Shown: positions 9,265 to 18,312, numbered from the stretch's first letter. The stretch: DNA of 64,000 nt from Natrinema hispanicum (GCF_004217335.1 NZ_SHMP01000010.1:1-64000), one strand, 5' to 3'. Program-made: numbers and translations. The notes: generated from the letters alone by a model not told the origin.

Positions 9265-9381
9265 TCAGGATGCAACAGCGTCTTCGACCCACTCATTGAT
9301 CGTCTTGTCGTCGTCAAGCGAGGCTTCGATTTCAGCAATCAGTTCTGACGAGAGTGTATCATCGATCGGAACGCGACTCAT
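9265..9381 (-). CDS. 38-residue small protein downstream of the integrase
   Basis: An ATG at 9381 opens a 38-residue frame (starts MSRVPIDDTL, ends WVEDAVAS) with a clean stop at 9265. The pattern of a short beta strand followed by two helices recalls a ribbon-helix-helix protein, but it is shorter than usual. It starts 41 bases after the integrase stop on the same strand, so the two may be one transcript. A regulator of excision is conceivable but unsupported. Confidence 0.5.
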   Translation of the reverse strand: MSRVPIDDTLSSELIAEIEASLDDDKTINEWVEDAVAS

Positions 9382-9422
9382 ACTCGAGATCGTGTTCTCC
9401 TGATTGGTGAATCCTTTCGGCG

Positions 9423-10565
9423 CTAGCCACGCACGTCGTCGATCGTATCGGACACGTCTTTCATACTGATATCGCTGTACGCTTCGTGCGTGGTTTCGAT
9501 CGAATTGTGACGTAACGCCTCTTGGGCCTTTTCGGAGAGTCCTTCGGCGTACAGGTCGCGGCCTAACGCCCGTCGTGCGCCGTGGAGTGTGAGATAGTCA
9601 TAGTCGCCGTCGGGGTCGATATTCGCCTCGTCTGTGAGCCGTTTCAACAGGCGGCGGACGCCCTCTTTCGAGATCGACGGCGGCGGGACCTCATGCTCAC
9701 GGTGTAGCCGGTCGAGAACCGCGGTCTTTCCCGCATCACCCCTGCTCTCGAGTGCTGCGTTCACTCGTTTTGCGCCGAGTGCATCGGTCAACACGTCTTC
9801 TTTCGACCCGTAGTGGCCAGTCGGGAAGACAGGCCACTCGTCGGTCGGTGGCTCGAGATAGTCGTACCACCGCTCGAGAACGCTGTGGACACTCGCGGGG
9901 AACGGCGCTTCCTCGTACTCGCGGGACTTGCCGTACACTTCGATCATCCGCTCCTCGAAATCGATGTCCGACCAGCGGAGGCCGTTACGTTTCTCGTCTT
10001 TCGGATCAGCGAACAGTTCGGCCCCACGAGCGCCGGTGCCGTCGAGCATGACCACGATCGCCCGGTCGCGCAGCGCCGCCTTCGGATCGGTGCGGATCGT
10101 TCCCTCGAGGGCCATGTCGGCGCGCTTGGTGGCGTAGTTGACGAGCTGCGTTCGGTCCTCGTCGGACCAGTACTGTGTTTTCCGTTTGCCGTCGTCTTCG
10201 GGGAGTGGGTCCATCGCCGTGTTCGTATTCGCCGGGTTCTGCTCGAGGTGTTGTTCACGAACGCACCACGAGAGAAACGCGCGCACGTAGGCGAAGTAGC
10301 TGCCCGCCGTCGACGCCGCGAGGTCCTCGTCGATCTTGACGCGGTCGTAGAGGTGTTCGCTGTAGGCGCGGATATCCTGGTCGGTCAACTCACCGACGCA
10401 CTCGACGCCGCGGTCGTCCTTACAGTGGTCGGCGAACGACTCGAGTGGCGAGCGCATAGTCGTGACCGAGCCGTCAGCGTTGATCTTGTAGCGCAGGTAG
10501 TCGTCGATCGCGTCGTGGACGGTCGTGTCCCCGGAGGAACCCCGTCTGTCCATTGATCCAGACAT
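9423..10565 (-). CDS. Tyrosine recombinase (XerC/phage-integrase family)
   Basis: The product has 380 residues. The N-terminal half (about 13-110) is a SAM-like core-binding domain. The catalytic half carries Arg180 in GTGARGAE, a likely Lys213 in YGKSR, the H-x-x-R pair His328/Arg331 in LHGARRA, His353 in LRHNSIETTH and the nucleophile candidate Tyr363 in EAYSDI. All expected catalytic residues are present. A Met5 start is also possible. A perfect 10-base inverted repeat lies 38 bases upstream (10603-10628). It may integrate or resolve the element; no attachment site was identified. Confidence 0.88.
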   Translation of the reverse strand: MSGSMDRRGSSGDTTVHDAIDDYLRYKINADGSVTTMRSPLESFADHCKDDRGVECVGELTDQDIRAYSEHLYDRVKIDEDLAASTAGSYFAYVRAFLSWCVREQHLEQNPANTNTAMDPLPEDDGKRKTQYWSDEDRTQLVNYATKRADMALEGTIRTDPKAALRDRAIVVMLDGTGARGAELFADPKDEKRNGLRWSDIDFEERMIEVYGKSREYEEAPFPASVHSVLERWYDYLEPPTDEWPVFPTGHYGSKEDVLTDALGAKRVNAALESRGDAGKTAVLDRLHREHEVPPPSISKEGVRRLLKRLTDEANIDPDGDYDYLTLHGARRALGRDLYAEGLSEKAQEALRHNSIETTHEAYSDISMKDVSDTIDDVRG

Positions 10566-10602
10566 TCGTATGTGTGGTACAGTGTCGACCCTCGTAAAGT
10601 CC

Positions 10603-10628
10603 CTTGGTTAAACTGGGATTTAACCAAG
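10603..10628. promoter_or_regulatory. Perfect inverted repeat upstream of the integrase
   Basis: CTTGGTTAAA at 10603-10612 is repeated in inverse at 10619-10628 with a 6-base spacer. Position (38 bases before the start) suits an operator, or a recombinase core-binding pair. Confidence 0.6.
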
Positions 10629-10826
10629 TAAATTAGATACGCCCTGATACTGGCGTTCGCGGGACTCTCAGGTACTCGAGATGGTCAAACCCACTTCTAT
10701 AAATCACATAGCGCTATAGCTTCTTCGAGCGATGTGAGTCACAACTTCGGGATCTCAAATTCTACAAACCACCATACAGCTGACACCCGTTACGATCGTC
10801 CTCAGAGAAGCTGTTTGAAAAAGAAA

Positions 10827-11174
10827 CTATTCTTCGTCTTCCGAGGCAACAGCGCTCATAGCGTCCATTCCTTGCTGAATCGGATGCTCTTCGTAGAGTT
10901 CTTCGCTTCGCAGAAACCCATCTGAGAGGATGTTATCTTCCATACCGCTCTCGTAGATAATCCTCCAGCCGTGACCTGCTTCGTAGGTCACGGCTGTCAC
11001 CCAGTCGTAGCCAATGAACATCGCGGTGTCCATAACCATCCCGTGTTCCGGATCAAATTTCGTCGTCTGAGGCATTATTGACTGGATGCTCTCGTGTCGT
11101 TCGAGTGAGTCACGCTCAGTATCCTTGAGTGGGCGGTCTGGAAGCGATTCAACAAGGGATCCATCTTGAGCCAT
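10827..11174 (-). CDS. Hypothetical haloarchaeal protein
   Basis: The product has 115 residues from the ATG at 11174. A longer frame to 11222 exists, but a TATA box (11197-11203) sits 23-29 bases before 11174, which supports a leaderless start there. The protein is acidic with a central beta-rich part (VTAVTYEAGHGWRIIYES). No family is recognised. It lies between the integrase and a transposase gene. Confidence 0.6.
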   Translation of the reverse strand: MAQDGSLVESLPDRPLKDTERDSLERHESIQSIMPQTTKFDPEHGMVMDTAMFIGYDWVTAVTYEAGHGWRIIYESGMEDNILSDGFLRSEELYEEHPIQQGMDAMSAVASEDEE

Positions 11175-11196
11175 ACTCCAAGTAGCTCTTGGCGCG

Positions 11197-11203
11197 TAAA
11201 TAA
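11197..11203 (-). promoter_or_regulatory. TATA box for the gene starting at 11174
   Basis: TTATTTA on the minus strand, 23-29 bases before the ATG; the arrangement is that of a leaderless haloarchaeal promoter. Confidence 0.6.
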
Positions 11204-11279
11204 CCGTTCGGCGTAGGTCCAAATGAGGTGCCCTAATGGGGAGTCTCTCCTTCGGTTTCAGTATCTGGACTGACTGTTA

Positions 11280-13034
11280 ATGGCATCTAACATCACTCCT
11301 GCAGTTGATGACGATGCCCCCGCTTTGGCGGGGGCGATCGTCATCCACGCCAAGAAAGTCTGTGAAACAGCTGATCATCTTTGGCGTGTACTTGGAGACG
11401 TCTCGATTCCCGTGGATGGACTAACAGACACTCGACAACAGCACAAAGTCTCGTTCGGAACCGAGTCAATGGCACGAGTCTACATCTACCAGACGATCTA
11501 CGACCTCGCCCAAAGCGAGGTCGCAGATCGGCTTGAGAACCGTCCAGCACTGCTGAAACAGCTAGGTTTGAACAGGGTGCCGACTCAGCAGAATCTCTCA
11601 TACGCTTGGAACCAATTCAGCGAGCAGACAAAGACCACGCTTGAGGCCGCTGCGAAGGGAATAGCTCGTGAAGCCCGTGATCACGACGTTATTTCGGAGG
11701 CACTCATTCCAATTAACCTGGATGAAAAGGAAGCGAACGACGATAAATCCGATTCGACAGTGTCTCGCGCACACGTGCGCGAGCACGGGAGTAAGGTCGT
11801 CGAACTCGCTCGCCGACACGGCTTCGCCGAGTTCGACTCCGATAGAGCCGACAACAGGGTCTATGAGGACGAACAGATCCTTGATCTGTTCTCCAACGCG
11901 TGCCTCACGCAGGGGAGCGCTCATTCAGAGGGAGAAGCTGGGTGGTTCCTTGAAGAGAACGAGATCTGTGACGACTCGACGTTTCTCCGAGTAATCAAGC
12001 AGTTTGCGACGCCATCCGACGAGGAAGTAACGCGCTCCGTTCAGGAGTTGCAGATTGAGGATATCGTCGCGTTCACTGAGCTGTATCGAGAGGCTGTGAT
12101 GGCCTCGTTCAACGCGGCGACCGAAAATATCCTCAAGACGATTCGTCACGAGGATCCCTTCGACGACCGCCACGTCGTGGCGGCCGTCGACTTCACACAC
12201 GTTCCCTACCACGTCTGGCCGTGGATCGACAAGGACGAGAAAATCCCGAAAGCAGAGTATCCGCCGATGGTCAGCGGGTACAAAGAAGACGGTGAAATCA
12301 AGCACGGGTATACGTTCGCGACGATCACGATCGTCGGGAACGATGTCCCAATCATCCTGGGTATCGAGCCAGTCAAGGAACGCTCTGCGTGGGAACCAGA
12401 AGATGCGCCAGCCGATTCGAAGGCGGATGTGGTTGACGTACTGCTGGACACAGCCCAGCAGTACGTCGATCTCGACGAAGTGCTCCTAGACCGGGGATTC
12501 TACAGTAACGAGGTGTACGCAACGATTCACGACCGCGGGCTTGTGTACCTGACGCCAGTGCCGAAGTATGAAGACGATTATGAGGCAATCGGGAAAATCA
12601 AGAGCAAAGAAGGAGTTGACGCCGCTGTCAAGAACGATGTTCCGTTCGCCATTAATGGCGAACTCCACCACACCGCAGAGTTCCTGTACGTACCAGCGAC
12701 TGATGAGGAAGCTGACGGAAGCTATGCCGTGTTCGTGACCAACCGTGATCACGTTGCTCCCAAGGAGATCATGCACGTCACCAACAGCTACAGCCGACGC
12801 TGGGATATCGAAAATCAGTACAAGTCGGTGAAAGCGTTTCTTCCCAGGACGTCCTCGAAGGACTACCGTGTTCGGTTGTTCAGCTTCACGTTCGCAGCAT
12901 TGTTGTACAATCTCTGGAGGCTTACCGATTACTTGGTGAAGCTCGGAACAGACCGCGAGATCAGGTCGCCGCCGGTCGTGACCGCCAGGACATTCGTCCG
13001 GGCGGTCAGTCAATCTCTCCGACAAGGTGGCTAA
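11280..13034 (+). CDS. Large DDE transposase (haloarchaeal ISH type)
   Basis: The product has 584 residues. The DDE triad is visible: Asp in AAVDFTHVPYH, Asp in LLDRGFYSNE, Glu in RRWDIENQYKSVK, with a Y/R/E-like spacing typical of IS4-superfamily enzymes. An inserted acidic region (about 120-220) makes it longer than most. The frame is intact. I could not find convincing terminal repeats. A perfect 7-base hairpin (13059-13065/13070-13076) follows the stop. The coding sequence holds several hairpins (separate entry). Confidence 0.82.
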   Translation: MASNITPAVDDDAPALAGAIVIHAKKVCETADHLWRVLGDVSIPVDGLTDTRQQHKVSFGTESMARVYIYQTIYDLAQSEVADRLENRPALLKQLGLNRVPTQQNLSYAWNQFSEQTKTTLEAAAKGIAREARDHDVISEALIPINLDEKEANDDKSDSTVSRAHVREHGSKVVELARRHGFAEFDSDRADNRVYEDEQILDLFSNACLTQGSAHSEGEAGWFLEENEICDDSTFLRVIKQFATPSDEEVTRSVQELQIEDIVAFTELYREAVMASFNAATENILKTIRHEDPFDDRHVVAAVDFTHVPYHVWPWIDKDEKIPKAEYPPMVSGYKEDGEIKHGYTFATITIVGNDVPIILGIEPVKERSAWEPEDAPADSKADVVDVLLDTAQQYVDLDEVLLDRGFYSNEVYATIHDRGLVYLTPVPKYEDDYEAIGKIKSKEGVDAAVKNDVPFAINGELHHTAEFLYVPATDEEADGSYAVFVTNRDHVAPKEIMHVTNSYSRRWDIENQYKSVKAFLPRTSSKDYRVRLFSFTFAALLYNLWRLTDYLVKLGTDREIRSPPVVTARTFVRAVSQSLRQGG

Positions 13035-13076
13035 GCGGAAAGCACTCGGTGTCGCTCGCCTGCGGCAAGCCGCAGG
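11307..13076 (+). repeat. Hairpins inside the 11280-13034 transposase frame
   Basis: Hairpins found: 11307-11345 (17 pairs, one bulge); 11495-11529 (14 of 15 pairs); 11764-11783 (8 pairs); 11799-11808/11828-11837 (10 pairs); 12161-12189 (13 of 14 pairs); 12435-12447/12455-12467 (13 perfect pairs); 12644-12663 (20-base palindrome); 12979-12991/12996-13008 (12 of 13 pairs); 13059-13076 after the stop (7 pairs). Confidence 0.8.
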
Positions 13077-13425
13077 ACTCGCGTTCTATCTCCTAAATCG
13101 TGTGTTGAACGCTGCTCAGCACATCTTGCTTAGCGAACCAAGGATTGCGACATAGGATTCGAGAGATATCTACTCGGATTTTATTTGGTTCCTCCGAAGC
13201 TCGTTTGTAGACGCTCTACATCCCAGAAACGTGGTGAGTTGCGAATGCCGGTGAAAGCGTTCACAGGAACGCCAGTTCTGACCACTTTACAAACGGTTCA
13301 CCGCAGGTTCTACTCTAAGGATCCTCTCAGAAAACGGAAACACTGTCGGGCGACTGGAGAAACTCCGCGAAACAACGGTCGCTACCTACTGTTAGGACTC
13401 AAGAGATGCGAACCCGGAACGGATT
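13035..13425. other. Region between two transposase genes
   Basis: Apart from the hairpin at 13059-13076 I see no gene. It should contain the ends of the two flanking elements, but clear terminal repeats were not found; CCTCTCAG at 13323-13330 recurs inverted at 15314-15321 and is a weak candidate for the next element. Confidence 0.4.
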
Positions 13426-15207
13426 TCACAGGAGTTCGCCCAACTCCTTCTCTACCCAGTTGGTAAACCGGGAGAGCTTAATCCGCGGCTTCTCCCGTGT
13501 CTCAATCACCTTGATTCGCTCCTGCGTCAGGAAATCGACGAGCAGCCACATGTTGTAGACGACACAGCCGAACGCGAAGTGGAACCATCGCACCTCGAAC
13601 TCTTTCGATGTCGTCCACGAAGCTGCCTCCTTGATCGACGAGTACGAGTTTTCAATTGCTGCACGATCCTGATACTTCTCCATCTGTTCAGTCGCCCACC
13701 GACGGTCCAACGCGATTTCATCGCTCACATCGAGATTCGTCAGGAACGGTTGCGGACTGCCCTCCTCATGCACCTCATCGTCTTCATCTGGGGGCAACAC
13801 CACCAAGTTGTACTCAACCGCCGTGTTCGACACATCGTGTTTCACCGGGCCATACATTGAGAGTCCGCAATCTACGTACAGCGGCGTATCATGGGGCTCG
13901 TTGTATCCTCGTTTGAGTTGGTCGAAACGGTCACAAATCCGCCTGATGCGGTCGTTTTTCACTGCCGGTATAACGTAGTTCAGACCCCTCTCTTCGAGCG
14001 TATGGATGACGTCTGTACTGTGGAACTCACGGTCAGCGTACACCATCCGAACGTTCACGTACTCATCAGCAATTGAGAGAAGCCGCCGGGCAACATCACC
14101 CACGTAATAGGACTGCTCTTCGCCAGGGTACGCATCGGTGTTGGCGTATTCAGTACTACCAAGCGGGCAGACACCGACCACGTAGTGGGTATTCTGCCCT
14201 ACGATCACAGCCGTGGCGAACTTATGACACCACCTGTACTCTTTGTCATCTGGTGCGCCCTGCAACCACACCATCTCCTCACGCTCACCGTAGTAAGCGA
14301 CGTACGTAATGTCCAACGCGATCTTCGCTCGCGTCCCGAACCGAGACCCATTGTCGTTCTCCAGGTCTCTGAGACGGGGCTTCGCACGGGTGTACGTCTT
14401 TCGCAATGCGAAGTTCAGTTGGGTCGCAATCTCCTCCACGGACATCTCCTTCACCGATTCCAAAAGCGTTTCACCGGTCGGTCCATCCGCGTAGAACGGA
14501 TCTCCATCTTCAGGGCCTTCGTGGGAGAACGGCTCCTTGATATCTGGGTCGGGGTTCTTTTTGTCGCCTAACGATTCTCCGGCCTGGTTCGCTGCTTCGT
14601 GGTTAATCGCACCAATCGCTTCTTGGACCAACAACTCATCATCATCATAAATGGTGTTCTCAGGGCGAGGAAGTTGAATAGAGGGAATAACAACTGAATC
14701 GATTTCCTTCAGGACTTTACGCCCTGTCTTCCGGAGCAACCTGTCTGTCGTTCGTTTCGACGGGCTTGGATTCTGCTCAGTGTGTGAAACTGCTCCTCTG
14801 ATGCGATGACCGATCGGGGAGCCGCGCTTAGCAGCGACTTTTCGGATGTGTTTCTCCGTGTTCTTGACCGTCCTCTGTAAATCGTCAAACCGATCGTCTA
14901 ACCGGCACGGCTTACAGGTACTTTCTGAGGGGAGATTGTCAGGATCGAATCCAAACGCCTCGGCCAGCTCCGGCTGCTCCTCAAGTCGTTCTGGGATGCC
15001 TGATAGGGATTCATCCTCGACTTTCGCCCACAGGTAGGCGAGAAACATCGGGCGGAAGGGAGAGGAAGGGTGCCACTCTGGATATCCATCAAGGTGTTTG
15101 AGCCGCGTGACATCGAGTTGATTTCCGAGTGTGACCCAGTCAGTGCCCTCATTGAGGATCTCGGAGGCTTGCTTGCCGAGATGGGTTGAGGGTTCAGAGG
15201 GGCTCAT
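13426..15207 (-). CDS. DDE transposase, ISH type, 593 residues
   Basis: The triad is visible as Asp in ALDITYVAYYG, Asp in VYADREFHST and Glu in DRAAIENSYSSIKE. The enzyme is distantly similar in build to the 11280-13034 product but is a different lineage. It has an intact frame. Unlike the other four transposase genes here, I saw no strong hairpins in its coding sequence, which makes it a useful internal contrast. A weak 8-base inverted repeat at 13323-13330 and 15314-15321 would give an element of about 2 kb; no target duplication was found. Confidence 0.8.
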   Translation of the reverse strand: MSPSEPSTHLGKQASEILNEGTDWVTLGNQLDVTRLKHLDGYPEWHPSSPFRPMFLAYLWAKVEDESLSGIPERLEEQPELAEAFGFDPDNLPSESTCKPCRLDDRFDDLQRTVKNTEKHIRKVAAKRGSPIGHRIRGAVSHTEQNPSPSKRTTDRLLRKTGRKVLKEIDSVVIPSIQLPRPENTIYDDDELLVQEAIGAINHEAANQAGESLGDKKNPDPDIKEPFSHEGPEDGDPFYADGPTGETLLESVKEMSVEEIATQLNFALRKTYTRAKPRLRDLENDNGSRFGTRAKIALDITYVAYYGEREEMVWLQGAPDDKEYRWCHKFATAVIVGQNTHYVVGVCPLGSTEYANTDAYPGEEQSYYVGDVARRLLSIADEYVNVRMVYADREFHSTDVIHTLEERGLNYVIPAVKNDRIRRICDRFDQLKRGYNEPHDTPLYVDCGLSMYGPVKHDVSNTAVEYNLVVLPPDEDDEVHEEGSPQPFLTNLDVSDEIALDRRWATEQMEKYQDRAAIENSYSSIKEAASWTTSKEFEVRWFHFAFGCVVYNMWLLVDFLTQERIKVIETREKPRIKLSRFTNWVEKELGELL

Positions 15208-15270
15208 GCCTAGTTCAGGTGCGGGAAAGCGAGGGAGTTCGTCGAGAGTTCCGTCATATCAACAAGGTTA

Positions 15271-15525
15271 GTTCAGAGTAGACTAACTTTTGAGCGTGTG
15301 ATTTCCGAAACCGCTGAGAGGCGATTATGGCCGAATGGGGGTAACTGTAATTCGTGAGGTGACATGTCTACTAATCCTAAGCAAGAATGAGTCTACTGTA
15401 GATTTACTTCCAGAGTAGATTGAAATACAGCCTCTGAGCTACGGGTTTACGCGAGGGACAACCTGGAACTCTTGATTTAGATCTAAAGTAGACTCAATCC
15501 AGTGTAGATTTAAACCCAGAGTATA
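15271..15525. promoter_or_regulatory. Cluster of GTAGAYT motifs before the winged-helix gene
   Basis: GTAGACT or GTAGATT occurs at about 15278, 15399, 15415, 15487 and 15503, with inverted copies (AGTCTAC, GTCTAC) at about 15366 and 15390. The pair at 15390-15406 forms an imperfect palindrome. The cluster fills the gap between the transposase at 13426-15207 and the regulator starting at 15557, so it could be an autoregulatory operator array or iteron-like sites. Confidence 0.55.
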
Positions 15526-15556
15526 CGGACTCTGTTTCCATTGAATGACTTGTTGC

Positions 15557-16078
15557 ATGAGTGATGACGTTGCCAAATTTCTTTCCAAAAAGGGAGCGAT
15601 CCCGTTGCTGTGGGCACTGGCACGTGAAGACGGGCGAATCGTTAACGAAATCAACGAGGAACTCGACATCTCGGGGCAAACGCTTTCCGATCGAATCGAA
15701 GACGCTCGGTCCCTAGAAATCATCGAAGAGGACTTTCACCCAGCAGATCACGGGAATGCAAACCGATACGTCCTCAGCGCTCGTGGGTTACGGATCTACG
15801 TGAAATGTAAAGATCTCGGCATCTTTGATGCATACGAAGAATTCAAAGAAGCACGGCGGACATACAATGACCGTCGATCAAAGGTGATTGACTGGGCTAA
15901 TCAACCAATAGTTGAATTCCGGGGACCAGATTCAGTCGAACGACCGCACCCGTCAAAAATCGAGTGGCGTGATGACCCACCTTCTAGTACTGATGGTGAA
16001 ACAAGCGACACTGTAGAGGATGAAGGTGATTATGGAAAGACCGAGACATGGGGTGTGGATACCGAGGAGAAAAAGTAG
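15557..16078 (+). CDS. Winged-helix transcriptional regulator
   Basis: The product has 173 residues from Met at 15557 (15545 adds MTCC). Residues 1-85 fit a winged helix: FLSKKGAIPLLWAL, then a recognition-helix region ISGQTLSDRIEDARSL and a wing ANRYVLSARG. The C-terminal 70 residues are acidic and disordered. The GTAGAYT motif cluster directly upstream is the obvious candidate binding site (inference). An IS5-type element starts 5 bases after the stop codon. Confidence 0.72.
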   Translation: MSDDVAKFLSKKGAIPLLWALAREDGRIVNEINEELDISGQTLSDRIEDARSLEIIEEDFHPADHGNANRYVLSARGLRIYVKCKDLGIFDAYEEFKEARRTYNDRRSKVIDWANQPIVEFRGPDSVERPHPSKIEWRDDPPSSTDGETSDTVEDEGDYGKTETWGVDTEEKK

Positions 16079-16170
16079 TATTCTGCTCCGTAGGATCGCT
16101 AGACGGGGCTCAATTTCGGCGTTTTCACTAACTCCACCGCCGGTCGAAAACCGACACACTGCGGTTGATC

Positions 16171-16992
16171 CTACAGATATCTAACTGTTCGACGAAGATT
16201 GTAGACGGCGCACTTGAGTACCATCTCTCGGAACTCAAGGTGCCAACTTCGCGCACGCACGGCGGAGCCGAGCGTGCGCTTGATCGACGAGAAGACGGTT
16301 TCTACCATCCATCGGCGATTGTACCAGAGTCTGCTCATCCGAGCGTTGTGAGCGAGGTCGAGAGATGAGTAGATCCGGTGTTTGATCAGTGGACGCACAC
16401 CGTCTTCGTGGAGTTGATCACGGAACGGTTTCCCGTCATATGCGCGGTCAGCAGCCAGTGACCGCAGGTCCTCGGCGTTGCGCCGAGCGACCTGCGGGCC
16501 GATCTTCGCATCGTGTTTCTTCGTGGTCGTACAGTGGACGTCGAAGACGTACAGCGTTTTCACGTCCACGAGAGCAGTGACCTTGAGCGAGCGAACACGG
16601 TAGTGTGCACGATTCGCGTAGTACCGCGAGGGCTGGTCACGGTCAAAGCCAGTGGAATCGATCGCAGCGTGGCCAGTGCGTTTCTCGGCTGATTCGCCGA
16701 GAAACGCACGATAGGTCTCCATCGGGATCGCCTCGAACCAGTCACGAAGCACGGTGTAGTGAGGAAGCCGCGTAAGGCCGATTTCCTCACGGATACCGGG
16801 CATTTCGCTCAAGAGATCAATCGTCTGGCGGTAGGACTTCCCGAGCTCGATACGGATTGCTTGGAGAGCAAGCATTGCCCATTCGGCGAACCCGCCACCC
16901 CCTTCGGGGTCGGCGGGTTCGTCCGGGTTCTCGACAACTTGTTTAGCTTTGGCGACCGAATTACGAGCGAAGAGGCGGAATTCCGATATCAC
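16171..16992 (-). CDS. IS5-family (ISH1 group) transposase
   Basis: The product has 273 residues, close to the roughly 270 of ISH1. The triad is in AAIDSTGFDRD (Asp), SLAADRAYDGK (Asp) and RWMVETVFSSIKR (Glu), with the Y-x2-R-x3-E-x6-K style C-terminal signature. The frame is intact. It is a divergent relative of the transposase at 51241-52065. Four hairpins lie in the coding sequence, at the same protein positions as in that relative. Confidence 0.88.
   Translation of the reverse strand: MISEFRLFARNSVAKAKQVVENPDEPADPEGGGGFAEWAMLALQAIRIELGKSYRQTIDLLSEMPGIREEIGLTRLPHYTVLRDWFEAIPMETYRAFLGESAEKRTGHAAIDSTGFDRDQPSRYYANRAHYRVRSLKVTALVDVKTLYVFDVHCTTTKKHDAKIGPQVARRNAEDLRSLAADRAYDGKPFRDQLHEDGVRPLIKHRIYSSLDLAHNARMSRLWYNRRWMVETVFSSIKRTLGSAVRARSWHLEFREMVLKCAVYNLRRTVRYL
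16251..16920 (-). repeat. Four hairpins inside the IS5-type transposase at 16171-16992
   Basis: Positions: 16251-16279 (8 pairs, one mismatch, 4 pairs); 16462-16497 (16 pairs, one bulge, 3-base loop); 16676-16689/16696-16709 (14 perfect pairs); 16888-16920 (14 pairs, one bulge). They encode respectively the KRTLGSAVRA, PQVARRNAEDLR, RAFLGESAEKRTG and DEPADPEGGGGF stretches. Confidence 0.85.
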
Positions 16993-17064
16993 AACACTCC
17001 GTCTCTTCGCTTTCTACGGAGATAACGAGATTGTAGCTGTGCCGTCTAGCGATCCTACAGAGCA

Positions 17065-17176
17065 AAATCTGGTCAACTAGCGTCCGGACACTATCGGCCT
17101 CGGCAGTATCTGTTGTCTCACTGGCTGATGTGACGGTGTCCTCCCTCTGGCTTGAGTTGTCTTCAGTCACGTACAA
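17065..17176 (-). pseudogene. 5' fragment of an acidic gene cut by the IS element
   Basis: An ATG at 17176 opens an acidic haloarchaeal-type N-terminus (MYVTEDNSSQRED...) of about 37 residues. The frame then runs into the inverted repeat of the IS5-type element at 17064. No remaining part was found on the other side of the element. Original function unknown. Confidence 0.45.
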
Positions 17177-17263
17177 ATCATCAGCCCCACGCTAAATAGA
17201 GAGCCGCGTGTAGCTTCCGAAACCGGATAGTTCGTACTGGTCATCAATAGGCATTGTAGAGGG

Positions 17264-18268
17264 TCAATCGACCGAACGGTAGATTCGAGCCTTTGTGTTA
17301 CCTTTCCCCTCGACGAGGTTGTAGTGTTCTAACTTCGCTAAGTAGTTCCGCGTCATTCGACGTGTCTTTGGCTCACTCACTTGATCACAATACTCCTCGT
17401 AGAGATCACTTGGCGCGATCTCTCCGTACTCAGCAATGATCTCATAGAGAATTTGCTGGTGGGTTGTGAGGCGATCGACTGTTTTCTGCTTGATTTCCGA
17501 TTTCGCTTCCGGAGTGACCTTCCGAATCACGCGGTCGGGGATACTGTCCAATTGTTTTTCTTGAGCGGCGCGAGCCGCCATTCGGAGAATGCCGATTGCA
17601 ACACGAGCATCGCCAGCTGCGTTGTTCGCAATCACGTTAAGTTCCTGCTGGTCGATCATCTCACCTTCGAGTCCCCATTGGACGCGATCGTGCAGGATTG
17701 CGACCAACTCGTCGTGAGTGTACGGTCGGAAGTGGATGCGGGTACAGGCAGTAAGACGACTGTTCAAGCGGTCGTCCACGTCGGCAAAGAACCCTTTTTC
17801 GTTGTTAGCAATGAGGATCATCGTGATGCGAGGGATGCGGTATAATTCGTACAGGAGGCTCTTGTCCTCTAACTGGTCCACCTCATCAAGGATGACAACG
17901 TATGGTGGGCCGTCGTAGTCGCGGAGACGGTCGAGTAGTAGATCTTTCGGGGTAGATTGACGATGGATGTCGATGGTTTGGTTGATGCCGTCGAGAAGGC
18001 TGTACAGCGTTTTGAATCGGTTGTGATTCTCCCAGCAGTTCACGTACTGGTGGTTGATATCGACGACGTTCTCTCGGAGTCGTTCAACTGTGAATTGCGC
18101 AATGCAGGTTTTCCCGACTCCGGAAGGACCATGGAGGAAGACTGGATCAGCTGATTGCCCGTCTAGGATCGGTCGCAGGACGCTTGAGAGGTGGTTGACC
18201 TCTGCGTCCCGGTGTTTCACCTCTTGCGGGATGAACTCCGGTTGAAGCACCCGAGCGTCTGTAATCAT
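17264..18268 (-). CDS. Orc1/Cdc6-family replication initiator (first of two)
   Basis: The product has 334 residues. It is a AAA+ ATPase with Walker A GPSGVGKT (47-54), Walker B VVILDEVD (about 124-131), a sensor-1 region ILIANN, a sensor-2 region GDARVAIGIL, and a C-terminal winged helix from about 255. It is shorter than typical Orc1 proteins (about 400 residues) and starts directly before the AAA+ domain. Such divergent Orc1 paralogues are common on haloarchaeal plasmids. Two TTCCGAA copies sit 45 bases upstream of the start. The better origin candidate lies near the second orc gene. Confidence 0.85.
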   Translation of the reverse strand: MITDARVLQPEFIPQEVKHRDAEVNHLSSVLRPILDGQSADPVFLHGPSGVGKTCIAQFTVERLRENVVDINHQYVNCWENHNRFKTLYSLLDGINQTIDIHRQSTPKDLLLDRLRDYDGPPYVVILDEVDQLEDKSLLYELYRIPRITMILIANNEKGFFADVDDRLNSRLTACTRIHFRPYTHDELVAILHDRVQWGLEGEMIDQQELNVIANNAAGDARVAIGILRMAARAAQEKQLDSIPDRVIRKVTPEAKSEIKQKTVDRLTTHQQILYEIIAEYGEIAPSDLYEEYCDQVSEPKTRRMTRNYLAKLEHYNLVEGKGNTKARIYRSVD

Positions 18269-18312
18269 ACCGCGTCGACACAGGTCTATGGTAATAAATC
18301 GAAGTGGGTGGT

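Larger units (their letters stand above)
16084..17064 (-). mobile_element. IS5-family (ISH1 group) insertion sequence
   Basis: Terminal inverted repeats of 23 bases at 16084-16106 and 17042-17064 differ at one position. The 981-base element encodes one transposase on the minus strand. The eight bases on each side (16076-16083 and 17065-17072) do not match, so there is no target duplication. The right side cuts into a gene fragment (17065-17176). Deletion next to the element, or recombination between copies, would explain both. Confidence 0.85.

Noticed and set aside
9813..10556. Long open frame opposite the integrase gene
   Set aside because: It mirrors the integrase codons on the other strand, as GC-rich haloarchaeal genes often do, and its protein is basic and lacks any domain.
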